This document shows positions 42,158 through 53,149 of a stretch of DNA of 64,000 nt, one piece after another. Both the position numbers and the translations under genes were made by a program. This DNA comes from Heterodera schachtii (lineage: Eukaryota; Nematoda; Chromadorea; Rhabditida; Heteroderidae). The DNA lies in contig SIJG01000061.1 of assembly GCA_023374025.1 (NCBI GenBank), positions 342,740 through 406,739 on the forward strand, given 5' to 3'. Every line of letters begins with the position of its first letter. The first letter of the stretch is position 1. The notes beneath the pieces were generated by a model. That model made no database searches, had not been told where the DNA came from, and saw only the letters and a program-made list of their open reading frames with translations.

Positions 42158-43924
42158 TGATTTTGATCAAAAACAAATTTTACACACTGAAATGTACACT
42201 GTCCTTGCGATTTTTTTTTTGTCTCTTAAGTGCCAAATTGGTCCACCGATTACAAAAGCGATTTTTTTTTTAATTGAATTTCATGCCTATTTGGACCAAT
42301 TTTCATTTTTCATTTCCACAATTGTTTGGCGTGGTGTATTTTTGTTGTTATTATTGAAGTGATATAAATGTTTGGGAGAAACACAGTGAAAAACAAAAAA
42401 GAATGCATTAATGAAAAATTAATATACTTTTAAGTGGTAGTTTCGTTAAGAAAAAAATTACACAGAATACTGCCCTAAAACCAAAATTTTATGAAATTTT
42501 AGTCAAATGTCTTAGAATTTTAAGATATTAATTATCATAAATTTTTTTAATATGTATTCTGTCTGGTCACATAATAGAAAAGTACATAATTTAGAAAAAA
42601 TCACTTTCAGAAGAGAGAAAGAAGAAGAAAAATTGGAAGGAAAACGACAAATAATTCAACAACAAATTAAAAATAAAATTAATCCAAAGTAAATAAATAG
42701 TCAAAAAAAAGAAGCATTTAGTGACGAAGCCCAAAAGATTGATTTCTAGTGACTAGGGATGGTATTTTTAGGCACAAAAAATCTCAAAATATTTTTTTTG
42801 AATATAATAATTATAATTTATGGAATCAATATTTGGGAAAATATTTTTCAATTCTTAGGAGGTGCTTTCTTGAAACTTAACGAAATTTTTTGAAATTTTG
42901 CTGATAATTGAAAACACTTAGGGCTATCGAATGATATCAAGAATTAAAAATTTAATTGCTTTTGAGCAAAGTTGTTAGCAATATTTTTTATTTGATGGTT
43001 TTGATTAACGACTCAGCACTCTTTTTGGGTGAAATTAATATTTAAATGAAAATATAATACAAATTTTCTTGATAATTTTCATCCAATGTCATTTAATGTG
43101 TGATAATTAGGGCTCGAAATTATAAGGACTAAAAAACGTCAAATTCAAATATGGACCATCATAATACGGACTAAAAATGCCCGAAATATGGACTAAAAAG
43201 CTCAAAAATTACAAATATGGACTAAAAAGCTCAAAAATTACAAATATGGACTAAAAACTACCAAAATATAAATTTTAAACCCTAAAAAATTCAAGAAAAC
43301 CCCCCAAAATATAGATTTATATGGACTAAAAACCTTCACTAAAACAAAAAATTGTAACGTAGAAATGCTAATTTTGAGCCCCTTTCTTCATAGCATAGGC
43401 GCAGAAAAAATATAAATCCATATAATTTCAAGCCCTAGAATCTTAGTCCATTTTTTTTTTGAAAAATTAATTCTACGACATTAAAAATTGCGTTTCCAGA
43501 CAGTTTTGCCTATGTCTAAAATCGGGTTCACATTTGAATTTTTTAATCCTGATAGCCTAAATAACATTAATAAATGATATGAAGTGATTAAGTCCGCTAA
43601 TTTGGTCAAATTAGTTTTTAAAAAATCAGCAATTATCCAAACAATAGAATGCTCTTAATAAACAAGAAGACTATGTTTTCGTAATTTTAATGCTATCTAA
43701 GCCATCAGGGATTGAAAAAAATATAAAATTTTAATTTTAAAAAAATTTAGAAAACTTTCATGGAAGACAAAAAAACCTGTAAAATTTGAAATTTTTCGTA
43801 AAAATTCTTAAAAAATACATACTTTTTTCTCAACATAAATTATAAGAGAAATCTTACAAAAACAGAAATGTCAATTCTACTTTGCCTTTTTCCTATTAAT
43901 TTGGGCATTTTATGCAGTGTGGTG
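42151..43924. repeat. 1774-bp direct repeat, right copy
   Basis: Same sequence and orientation as 36688-38461, offset by 5463 bases. Its left edge truncates the ATPase frame. Its right edge runs on without a break into sequence homologous to about 30.0-30.5 kb, so this copy looks like the natural, continuous one. Contains the same internal MITE at about 43109-43438. Confidence 0.9.
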
Positions 43925-44399
43925 GAATGCTTGTTATTCTCGAAAAAATTGGCTACAGAATAAATTAGGGATTATTAGGGTTTGCCATTTGCTCTGCGAA
44001 TAGTGGTTTTTTAAGATTTTATTTTACTTTTTTGCGCGAAATTTCTAAAAATTTTGCTTATTTTTTTCAAAACTCGTTCTGATATGAGCATATAACTGTT
44101 TCAGGGCTACCAGGTTATTCACTTTGTGTTAATTTAAAAAAATATTCCTAACAAAAATATCCCGGTCAATTAATTAACTTTATTTTTTTGCCTTTTCCTC
44201 CATTGGTTTGGCATCTTAAAAATGTGCCAAAAACATCTTTCTTTTCTGTTTTTGCGAACAAAAGGTGTTGAGAATTATAAAAATTCTTTAAAAAAAATTC
44301 AAAATTTTTTTTAAATATATCCTGAAAAAATAGTTTTCTTCTCAAAAAAAAGGAATATCGAAAAATAATTTTAAGATAGTTTAAACTTATTCTAAATAT

Positions 44400-45247
44400 T
44401 AGAGACCGAGATCTCCAAAAGTGCCGGACCGGACCGGTCTGATATTTTCAGAAGCAACCGGTTTCCGGGCCCGGCCTCTCAAAAACCGGTGAAACCGGAT
44501 TTTCAAATTGCCGGGCCCGGAACCGGTTTCCGGTTTGGTAAAAATTTTTATTCTCACATGTATTTCAACCCCAAAATCGACAAAAATCGTGCCAAGTGTT
44601 AATTTCGACTCTATTTAACTTCAGGCATCAAAATGACCTCTTCAATTATAAATTTTAAAAAGTATTTTTTGATAGCCCTAGTGTCCTCTATTTGCTTTTA
44701 AGATTTCAAAAAATTTGGCTATGTTACAAAAAAGTTGTGGCTTGTCAATTTCAAAAATTGATTTGGTGAACCTCTTGAGCTCTTGACCACAACTTCTTTG
44801 AAACTCAACGAAATTTTTTAAAATTTTACAGAAAAATAGAGGACACTTTAGGCTATCAAATGGTATTAAGAATATTTAATTTGGAGTCTTCAGAAAAAGT
44901 TATAGTGCACTAAAGTTGCAAAAAATTTTATGGTCGTGTGAAATAAAAAATTCAACCGAAAAATTCAAAAAAAAAAATTTGATAACATTATGCCAAAGGA
45001 ATATTTTTCAAAGGAAAATGAACAAAAATGAAGAATTTTATGCTTTATCATAAACCGGTAAAAACCGGTCCAAAATGCCGGTTTCCGGACCGGTTTGGCA
45101 TTTTCAAAATGACCGGTTTCCTGGCCCGGCCTCTGAAAAACCGGTCAAACCGGAAAACCGGTCAAATCGGAATTTTCCCTAAAATCGCCGGACCGGTTTA
45201 CGGGCCCGGTAAAAACCGGTACCGGGCCCGGCCCGGCTCGGTCTCTA
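44400..45247. mobile_element. hAT-like MITE with CCGG words
   Basis: Termini TAGAGACCGAG and CTCGGTCTCTA are flanked by the perfect 8-bp duplication CTAAATAT (44392-44399, 45248-45255). The 848-bp element has GC-rich subterminal arrays of AACCGGT and GGCCCGG words and an AT-rich core. The homologous repeat at about 30.48 kb lacks it, which confirms the boundaries. Confidence 0.92.
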
Positions 45248-45410
45248 CTAAATATAATCAAGTCATTTGTCTGCCATTTTATGTGTATTCAAGATTTACT
45301 ACGATTTTTTTGTTCAAAAAAACATAATTTTTTTTTTACATATTTTATCCAATCTTGGGAGTTTTTGTAAATATTTCTTCCTTTTTTTCTTTTAAATTTA
45401 GCATTGTGTC

Positions 45411-45675
45411 AGGTGTGGACTGCCTGGCCCAGTGGTTAGTGCCTTTGTTTCGTTTGTGTGAGCCGTCGGTTCGATTCCCTTCCCTTCCCCTCCTCCTCCT
45501 TTTCTCCCGTTTTACCGCACTTTGGCTCTCTCAACTTTGTTGTGACCAAGCTGTGCTGTACGCTACGGGTAAATAAATTTGGACTAAATGCAGAATTTAT
45601 TTCCAATTTCGAGTTCCTTGATGCGCTGAATGGCTTTAAAATTGATTTAGCGCGCTCATTTCAGTCCATAATTTT
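45411..45675 (+). mobile_element. tRNA-derived SINE copy 5
   Basis: Box-A-like TGGCCCAGTGGTTAGTGCC and box-B GGTTCGATTCC precede the conserved body (ACCGCACTTTGGCTCTC) and tail (GAGTTCCTTGATGCGCTGAA). Same family as the copies in lectin intron 7. Confidence 0.75.
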
Positions 45676-46620
45676 TCAAAAAATTTTATAAAATTTTTTT
45701 CTGTATTTAATTTGGACTATTTGACGTTTTAAAATTTTGTTTTTTTAAATCATCAGATTATCAAAAAAGCTCCTCCATGGTTTACTTTTACTCGCTTAAA
45801 ATACCAAAGTCTTCCTTAAAAGAGCATCATTCAATCAAAATAACCAGGTAACGGATTTATATGTTTTTACATGTTTTTTTTGCGCATATGCTATCGCATG
45901 AAAAGCTCAAAAATAGCATTTTTACCTGTTTTCCTTTCAATTAGAGCGAGTTTTTAGCACATATAAAAACATATTTTGGGGTTTCGGCAGTTTTTGTCAC
46001 ATATTTTAGCGATTTTTTGAAAAATTAGGGTTTATTTAAAATATCTTTTTTGGCATCAAATTCTTGGCCAAATGCCCAAAAAATTTTAAATTTTTTTAAA
46101 TTTTAATTTGCTTCATTAATTTTACCAATAATGCGAAACGCGAAAGCGAAAGTACCAAAAAAAAGAAGCGAAATTTGCAAAAGCGAAACGCGAAATCCCA
46201 TCTCTGATACATACTATATGCCAAAAAAACAAAAACAAAAATTTGCTAAAAAGCCAAAAAAAAAAACGCCAAAAAAATTTGCCAAAATTGAAAGAAAACT
46301 GCTCAAAAATAAGTGAATTTCCCAAAAAGTCTCATTTTATACATTTCGCTAACCAAGATTGTGCAATTTGGTTGCGTCTGAGAAAAGTTATGAGTTGATT
46401 TAGTCAAAAATTTAGCAAATTTTGCACTTTTTAGGAATCGCCAAATTTTCACTTTTTAAGAATCGACGTAGCACCAATTTTGGATTCTTTAATTTTAATT
46501 CCCAATACATTTTCAATCTATCACTAGAATACAAAAATTTCAAAAATATTACATTAAATTTAACGAAATTTTTTTCCATTTTTTAAAAATATTTATTGTC
46601 AGTTTATCAGCATTTTAATG
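45676..46620. other. no gene; eroded repeats
   Basis: AT-rich sequence with word repeats (CACATATTTT, GCGAAACGCGAAA) that resemble further MITE interiors. No coding region is recognised. Confidence 0.35.
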
Positions 46621-46796
46621 AGAAATCTTCATGGAGAAAATTTTTGTTTTACAGTGTTTGAAGAAGATAATAGACACAATTAAAATTTCTTAGACAAATG
46701 ACCTTCTTGGTTTATATAATTAGTTAATCGTCCCAAATTGTTTCTTCCATTTTATAATGCTCATTCGTTTAATTTCCAATATTTTTGCAACTATGC
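46621..46796 (-). pseudogene. secreted tandem-HTH family, 3' fragment
   Basis: Minus-strand sequence matching the third HTH module and the usual 3' flank (CCCAAATTGTTTCTTCCATTT at 46731-46751, then TTTGCAACTATG). The homology ends at 46796 where an inverted-repeat element begins. A dead fragment. Confidence 0.6.
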
Positions 46797-47870
46797 TTCG
46801 TTACGGTGCTGTGTCGAAGTGACAAAAGTGCGAATGAGTGGTGATCAGAAGAGGCGGGTCATTTCAGTACGGAAGAGTTTTCTAATGATTAATTAATTAT
46901 TTAAATTTATAATTGAATAATAAGCTAACAATAATAAATATATATGGTTCTATTTCAGTTTACACGACCACAAAAAAACTCGAACTATATAAAAAATAAC
47001 TTTTTCTAGAAGCATCCAAATTACACATTCTTTATATCATTCGATAGCCCTAAGTGTCCCCTATTTGCCTTTAAAATTCAAAAAATTTGGTTATGTTTCA
47101 AAAAGAATTCTGTCAAAAAGATTTACCAAATCAATTTTTGAAATTTAAAAGCCACAACTTTTTTGAAACGCAACCAAATTTTTTGAAATTTTAAAGGCAA
47201 ATAGAGGACACTTAGAGCTATCAAATAATACCAAGAATGCTTAATTTGGATGCTTCTAGAAAAAGTTATGGCGCTGATCAAAAATTGATCATTTTTATGG
47301 TGATCAATTATTAAACCAAGTATAACTTTCTATATACAAATCGTAGACCCACTTACAAAAGCAATTCGGTAGCAAATTTTGTGCTCTTTTCAGTGGGCTT
47401 GCCCATTTTCTCTAGAAAATATTTCCCAACCCCCTAGGGATTTCGAAAATTTCCCCGATTTTCAGTGTATTTTGGGGGTCCTGGTCACTAGGAAGGAGTG
47501 ATCTGATCAAGTTGCTGTTAGAGACTTTTTTGATCAGCACCAAAAGTTGTGCAAGCATGAATTATTTCAAGTTTTTAAATGAACTATAAGATAGTTTTCA
47601 GGTTTGAGTCAAGAATTTTTTGGGGTACTGTATTTCTCTCATAAAAATGTAATTTGTTTGGGAAAATAAAAAATAAATCGAGATTATAAATATGGTCAAC
47701 AAATCTAATTAATAGACTAAAATAATTATATTATTAATTAAATAAAATAATTTATTCCGTACTGAAATGACCCGCCTCTTCTGATCACCACTCATTCGCA
47801 CTTTTGTCACTTCGCCACATCTGCACTTTTGTCACTTTGACTCACCACGTTCGTTACTACTAAATTGAGT
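46797..47870. mobile_element. MITE-like element with about 60-bp inverted repeats
   Basis: The stretch 46818-46878 (CGAAGTGACAAAAGTGCGAA... to ...CAGTACGG) is the perfect inverse of about 47757-47816. The right end also repeats GCACTTTTGTCACTT. The interior is AT-rich. It interrupts an HTH-family fragment. The exact outer ends are uncertain, and no target duplication was confirmed. Confidence 0.65.
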
Positions 47871-48243
47871 TGTATCACCATTTAAAAAATAAATAAATAT
47901 TTATTAATAGGGTAACTCCACGAAATACTTTTTTGTTGTTGCTTTTCCCACAACAGCAGAATTTGCTTAATAATCACCAAATTTTGCTGTTTTTCGACAA
48001 TTTTTTAAAGATTAAATCAGTTGTGTGTACCGGCGCTTAATTGAAAGCCTATTCCGATAAATCGGTTACACTGTCGAATTAGAAAAAAAAAACGATCCAA
48101 TGTACTAGCAGATTTGAGTTTGGTACGTGGGTCCGGATAATTTTTAGAGAATTCAAGACTCAATTTGCTGAGTACTCAAAATTTTATGCTTTTAAAATTC
48201 GGGATAGAACACAATCACTGGGCGTTTTTATACAACCTTAAAC

Positions 48244-48740
48244 TAGGGTTGCACGGGTCCGGGTACCCGACCGGGTCGGATACCAACACGCCCGGTTTTT
48301 TAATACCCGAGCCCGGTGCCGGGGCCCGGTTTTTTGAAAATCCAATACCTGGTACCCGACCCGGTAGGTCCGGGTACCCGGACACCAAAAATACACTGCT
48401 AAGAATGGGGGTTTGAGTGAAAATTACTGAAGAAAATTGGGGTGAAAGGCAAATTTTGAAAAAAATAATTATAAAACTGCAACTACTAACTGCGAAAATG
48501 GCCTAGTGGCTAATCTTTTTTAAAGAAAATCCGTTAACAAATTGAGCCTTGTAATCCCAAAAATCATCCTTTTTTGTGGACAAATCTGTTAATAAATCGC
48601 ATTAAAAATAAATATCTGTAAAATTATAATTTTGAAGGAAATAAAAATTTCTTGAATACCCGATTTCACCGGGTACCCGATACCCGACCCGGTACCCGGG
48701 CTTTTCAATATCCGGTAATACCCGGACCCGTGCAACCCTA
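48244..48740. mobile_element. hAT-like MITE with GGGTACCC words
   Basis: Termini TAGGGTTGCACGGGTCCGGG and the inverse are flanked by CCTTAAAC (48236-48243) and CTTTAAAC (48741-48748), seven of eight matching. The arms are dense in ACCCGGTACC words; the core is AT-rich. Confidence 0.85.
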
Positions 48741-48819
48741 CTTTAAACAATGTTAAGAAGACAAGAAATTTTCATAAACTAACATATTTGAATCTAATGA
48801 TCTCCTAATTTTTTTTTAA

Positions 48820-49516
48820 TTAGCTCATCATTCCAAATTGTTTTTTCCAATTAAATATATTCTTTCTCGCAATTTTCATTATTTCGGCAATTTTCCGATC
48901 ACTCAATTTTGGGTTTTCCCTTTTTATTTTCCAATAAATTTTCACTTTCTCCAATTTTCCTTTTTTCCATTTTTTCTTCTTCCATTCTTTCTTTACTGAG
49001 AATGCCAAATTGTTTCTTCCATTTCTTCATTATATCATAATTAACTCCAATTTTCTTGCAAATTTCGGCATAATTTTGGTTCCATTTTTTGGTTGAATAT
49101 TTTCTATTTTGCTTAAATTCATTTTTCATTTCAATAAATTTTTGCACAATTTCAGTTTTTTCTTCATCAGTTTTTGATTTGTAACTTTTATTTTTTTGAA
49201 GACCAAATTCTTTAATCCATTTTAGAATATATGTGCGATTTGTCCCCAATTTTTTCGCTATTTTTAATTCAATTTTACTCCATTCTTTTGTTGAGAATTT
49301 TTTTCCTTTTTGCTTAATTTTTTCTTTTATTTTGTAATATTTTCTAACAATTTCTCTTTTTTTCTGCTCATTTCGTTGTTTTTCTTCTTTTTCTTCCCAT
49401 TTTTCTCCAAATATTTCATCAAATGATTTTTCTTGCAATTTTTTATTTTCCGTTTTAATTTGATGAATTTCCATTATCATAAATATAATTGGGATAAATA
49501 ATAGTCGGAATTTCAT
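48820..49516 (-). pseudogene. secreted tandem-HTH family, copy 5 (late frameshift)
   Basis: From ATG 49516 a 205-residue frame runs to 48899. It has a signal peptide (MKFRLLFIPIIFMIM), the KSFDEIFGEKW block, module 1 (IAKKLGTNRTYILKW) and module 2 (ICKKIGVNYDIMKKWKKQFG). Near 48960 the frame slips. The third module (KLSDRKIAEIMKIARKNIFNW) is intact in another frame and ends at 48820. The two-module protein could still be made and secreted, so it may be functional in shortened form. Very similar to copy 6, 2.2 kb away in the same orientation, which implies a recent tandem duplication. Confidence 0.7.
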
Positions 49517-49889
49517 CTTCTTCAGAAATTTAAAAACAAATTATATTATTTTCTTGTAAAAATGTAATTTTTCATTATTATTTTGGTTTTTATTGATGTA
49601 AAATCGCCTTCTACTGATTTCCTGTAAAAAAAATTTAATCCATTTAAAAATTTGGCATTCCATTTTGAGACTATTTATGAAAATGGTGTAACACAGAAAC
49701 AGTACCAAATTGATTCCGACCACCGATATGAGTGATCAAATTTGGCTTCTAATGAAAGATTTAATTAATATTTAGCCAGCTTCCGTTGCCAAATGACGCA
49801 ATTTGTGCAATTTTTTAAATTTTTGGTTTCCAATTTTCAAATGTTAAATTTTACAGCATTAATGTCAAGAATTTTTTGGTTGAAGATGA

Positions 49890-50050
49890 ATTGACAAGCC
49901 AAGGCCGTCAATTAAAAATTGGTTGAAAGTCGACACAGACCAAAGAAAACAATTGATTGGTGATTGCGCAGGAAGTTGGATTTGAAGGATTTACAAGGCG
50001 AAAGAAATTAACTCCAAAAATTGTTTTTATGGAGTAATTAGTAGTAATTA
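49890..50050. repeat. dispersed repeat also at 3.03-3.12 kb
   Basis: GATTGGTGATTGCGCAGGAA and the following 80 bases match the segment that truncates HTH copy 2. Both lie beside HTH-family copies. Confidence 0.5.
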
Positions 50051-51040
50051 CTAATTAATGAAGAACTTTAACAATGATTTAAAATGTGAATCTTTTTAAT
50101 TTCTTCATTCTGTTCACCATTTGTTAAAATTTTTATTAGGCATTTATTTACCTTATTTAAAAAAATGCATTTTCCCTATTTTTTGACGTCCCATTTTCCA
50201 TGGACAATTTACCACAGCATTTTATTGGCTTATGTGATCCGTCGAGCAAATTTATAAGATGTTTTCTGTGATAGGTCGGTTGTTTGTCTCCTCAAATTGT
50301 CTCGGCATTTGGTTCGACAAAATCCATTCCCAAATCGTCCTCGGGAGAGTTGGCTTTGAAATGTTTGACAAAGATTTCTTCTTACGACTTTTTGTAGACT
50401 TTCTAGGTTAATACGGAACATTTGGTTGGTCAATGAATAGAAAACCTGAAGTCAAAAATTAGCACATATTTTAAGCGAATTTTGAGTTTTTTTCTTGTTC
50501 GGGTGAATTAGGGTTACGAATGGACTATATAAATATTATATCCGTGTTCACCGACTTCGAAAACCCTAAAATAGATTTATTTTCCGGATTTTTATAAAAT
50601 TTAAATTTTTTTTTTGGACATTTCGTGTTTTTTTACTCTTTTGGACATTTCGTGGCTTGGACATTTCGTGTCTTGGACACTTTGTGGGGATACCATATGC
50701 AGTAATTATAAAAACCAAATGATTACTACAGAATAATTATATCGCCAAAAACTTTTTTAAATGCTTAAATGAACCAAAAATATTTAGCAATTTGAATACC
50801 GTATTTTTGGGATTCGCGACGACTAAAAATTAATGGTGTTTTTTTACAAACTATAAAATAAATGAAAAAATGAATAAAATAAAAGTAAAAATTACGGTCA
50901 ATTACTGGAGTTCTCAAAAATATTTACTATCCGGTTAAATTATCTATTAAAAAATATAGATATATTTTGGAATTTTATTTCGCCAAATTACAAAGCACAA
51001 TTAAAGATTCATATATTGAAACTCTAATGATATGTTTACA
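50051..51040. repeat. no gene; TTGGACATTTCGTG tandem words
   Basis: No gene recognised. At about 50612-50695, TTGGACATTTCGTG is repeated four times with short spacers, in the style of MITE ends. The rest is AT-rich. Confidence 0.4.
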
Positions 51041-51043
51041 TAA

Positions 51044-51725
51044 TTAGTTAATCATCCCCAATTGTTTCTTCCATTTGAAAATGGTCGATCGACCAATTTT
51101 CAATGTTTTTGCAATTTCCTTGTCACTCATTTTTGGATTCTTCAGTTTTATTTCCAAATAAATTTTCATTTGGTCCATTTTTTCTTTCTCCATTATTCTT
51201 TTATGGCTAATTCCAAATTGTCTCTTCCATTTATTAATTATATCGTAATTTACACCAATTTTCTTACAAATTTCGACATAATTTTGGTTCCATTCTTTGG
51301 TTGAATATTTTCTGTTTTGCTTATATTCTTTTGTCATTTCAATAAAGTTTTTTACAATTTTCTATTTTTTCTTCGTCAGTTTTTGATTTGTGACATTTAT
51401 TTCTTTGAAGACCAAATTCTTTGATCCATTTTTGAATGTGTTGCCGATTTGTTGCCATTTTTTTCGCTATTTTCGAGTTAATTTTATCCCATTCTTTTGT
51501 TGAATATTTTTTTCCTTTTTCCTTTATTTTCTCTTTTATTTTTAAATATTTTCCAACAATTTCTCTTTTTTTCTGCTCATTTCGTTCTTTTTCTTCTTTT
51601 TCTTCCCATTTTTCTCCAAATATTTCATCAAATGATTTTTCTTGCAATTTTTTATTTTCCGTTTTAATTTGATGAATTTCCATTATCATAAATATAATTG
51701 GGATAAATAATAGTCGGAATTTCAT
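51044..51725 (-). pseudogene. secreted tandem-HTH family, copy 6 (one frameshift)
   Basis: ATG 51725 opens 128 residues with a signal peptide identical in its first part to copy 5, the EKW block and module 1 (IAKKMATNRQHIQKWIKEFGL). An extra A in a run near 51350-51365 ends the frame. The rest of the family sequence, modules 2 and 3 (ICKKIGVNYDIINKWKRQFG; IAKTLKIGRSTIFKWKKQLG), is fully open in the next frame from 51337 down to 51044. Apart from this single-base change the copy is complete, so a sequencing or assembly error in the A run is possible. Confidence 0.75.
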
Positions 51726-51901
51726 CTTCTTCAGGAATTTAAAAACAAATTTATATTATTTTCTTGTAAAAATGTAATTTTTCATTATTATTTTGGCTTT
51801 TATTGATGTCAAAATCGCCTTCTACTGATTTCCTGTAAATAAAAAATCCTACTTAATTGAGAATGATTAATGTTTTTGATTATGTATAATTATTTATTGA
51901 A

Positions 51902-52975
51902 TTGCGGACGGACATTTGCGGACGGACATTTGCGGACCGACATTTGCGGACGGACACTTGCGGACGGACATTTGCGCACAATTTTGGGAAAAATAAAAAA
52001 AATTCGTAAAAACTTTTTAAAAATTTCAGAAAATATGGAACGGAGACTGCAAAACTAAATAAAACTTTGTTTTTGGGTTTTAAGGCCTAATATTTTATTG
52101 TATAAAAAGTTAATTTCACTGGTCAAAGTGCAATGCTGGTCGTTTAAGTAATTAAAGTAGAATTGGTCCCCAAGATCGGGGAAGTGTGAATGTAGTCTGT
52201 TGCACTCAAATTCGGGTGAGAGTGCTATTTTTATCTTTAGAAAAAATTCTGAGACATGCTTAATCACGAACAGAATTTGCTTGCAATTTAAAAATGAACA
52301 GGCTATTATATAAATGCTGAACACCAGCTGCACTCAAATAAAACAAATTTCCCTTTGCTGCAGGTCTAACTATTTCTGCTTCTCCAATCCAAATGAGTAA
52401 ATTAAAGAAGAAAATTTGTTTGATCCTTCAGCGATAAAATTTAATATTCCCAATTTTCTTTTTTGGGTCACTGTAGTGGAAAAACATGCTGGGAACCAAA
52501 CGTGACGGCCCAACAGTAATAGCAAATTCCCCGACAAGATGTGTCGGTATGGCTAAAGAAATTTAAAGAGGTCGATGAAAAAACCCTCGCTGGGAAATAA
52601 ATTTTCATAAAATTTTATAGTTTTTTTCTAAAGATAAAATAGAACTCTCACCCGAACTTGAGTGCAACAGACGACATTCGCATTCCCCGAATCGTCTTGG
52701 GACCAACTCTACTTTAATCACTTAAATGACCAGCATTGCACTTTGACCAGCGGAATTAATTTCTTATAAGTGTAAAAATAAGATATTGAGGCATTAAAGG
52801 CCAAAAACAAAATTTAAGTTAGTTTTGCAATCCCTATTCCATGTTTTCAGAATTTTTTGTTAAATTTTTTATGAAATTTTTTTATTTTTTCCCGAAATTG
52901 TCCGCAAATGTCCGTCCGCAAATGTCCGTCCGCAAATGTCCGTCCGCAAATGTCCGTCCGCAAGTGTCCGTAACA
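51902..52975. mobile_element. fold-back element with long inverted arms
   Basis: Each end carries four to five tandem copies of the 14-mer CGGACGGACATTTG, in opposite orientation (51903-51975 and about 52895-52970). Inside these, arms of about 350 bp are inverted copies of each other. Landmarks are CAAAGTGCAATGCTGGTC at 52124 against GACCAGCATTGCACTTTG at 52728, and CACCCGAA with GAGTGCAACAGAC. The core, about 52260-52570, is unique and without a clear gene. No target duplication was confirmed. Confidence 0.8.
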
Positions 52976-53017
52976 AATGTAGACTGATTTATATTCTCTT
53001 GCTTGGTCAATTAGCAT

Positions 53018-53072
53018 CAGGGCTGGAGCGCGGACAGAAAAATCCCGCGGTCGCGGTCGCGCTCCACCCCTG
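53018..53072. mobile_element. 55-bp hAT-like mini-element
   Basis: Termini CAGGGCTGGAGCGCG and CGCGCTCCACCCCTG are flanked by a perfect 8-bp duplication ATTAGCAT (53010-53017, 53073-53080). It is little more than two ends joined together. Confidence 0.8.
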
Positions 53073-53149
53073 ATTAGCATCTAAATTGACTCACAAGTAT
53101 GAACTTAATTTAATGATATAATACCGTATCTAGCATATTGGGTGTGTAC

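Noticed and set aside
36688..43924. Reading the 1774-bp repeats as LTRs of a retrotransposon
   Set aside because: No primer-binding site, polypurine tract, gag or pol lies between them, and the right copy cuts an ATPase gene and continues into a dispersed repeat.
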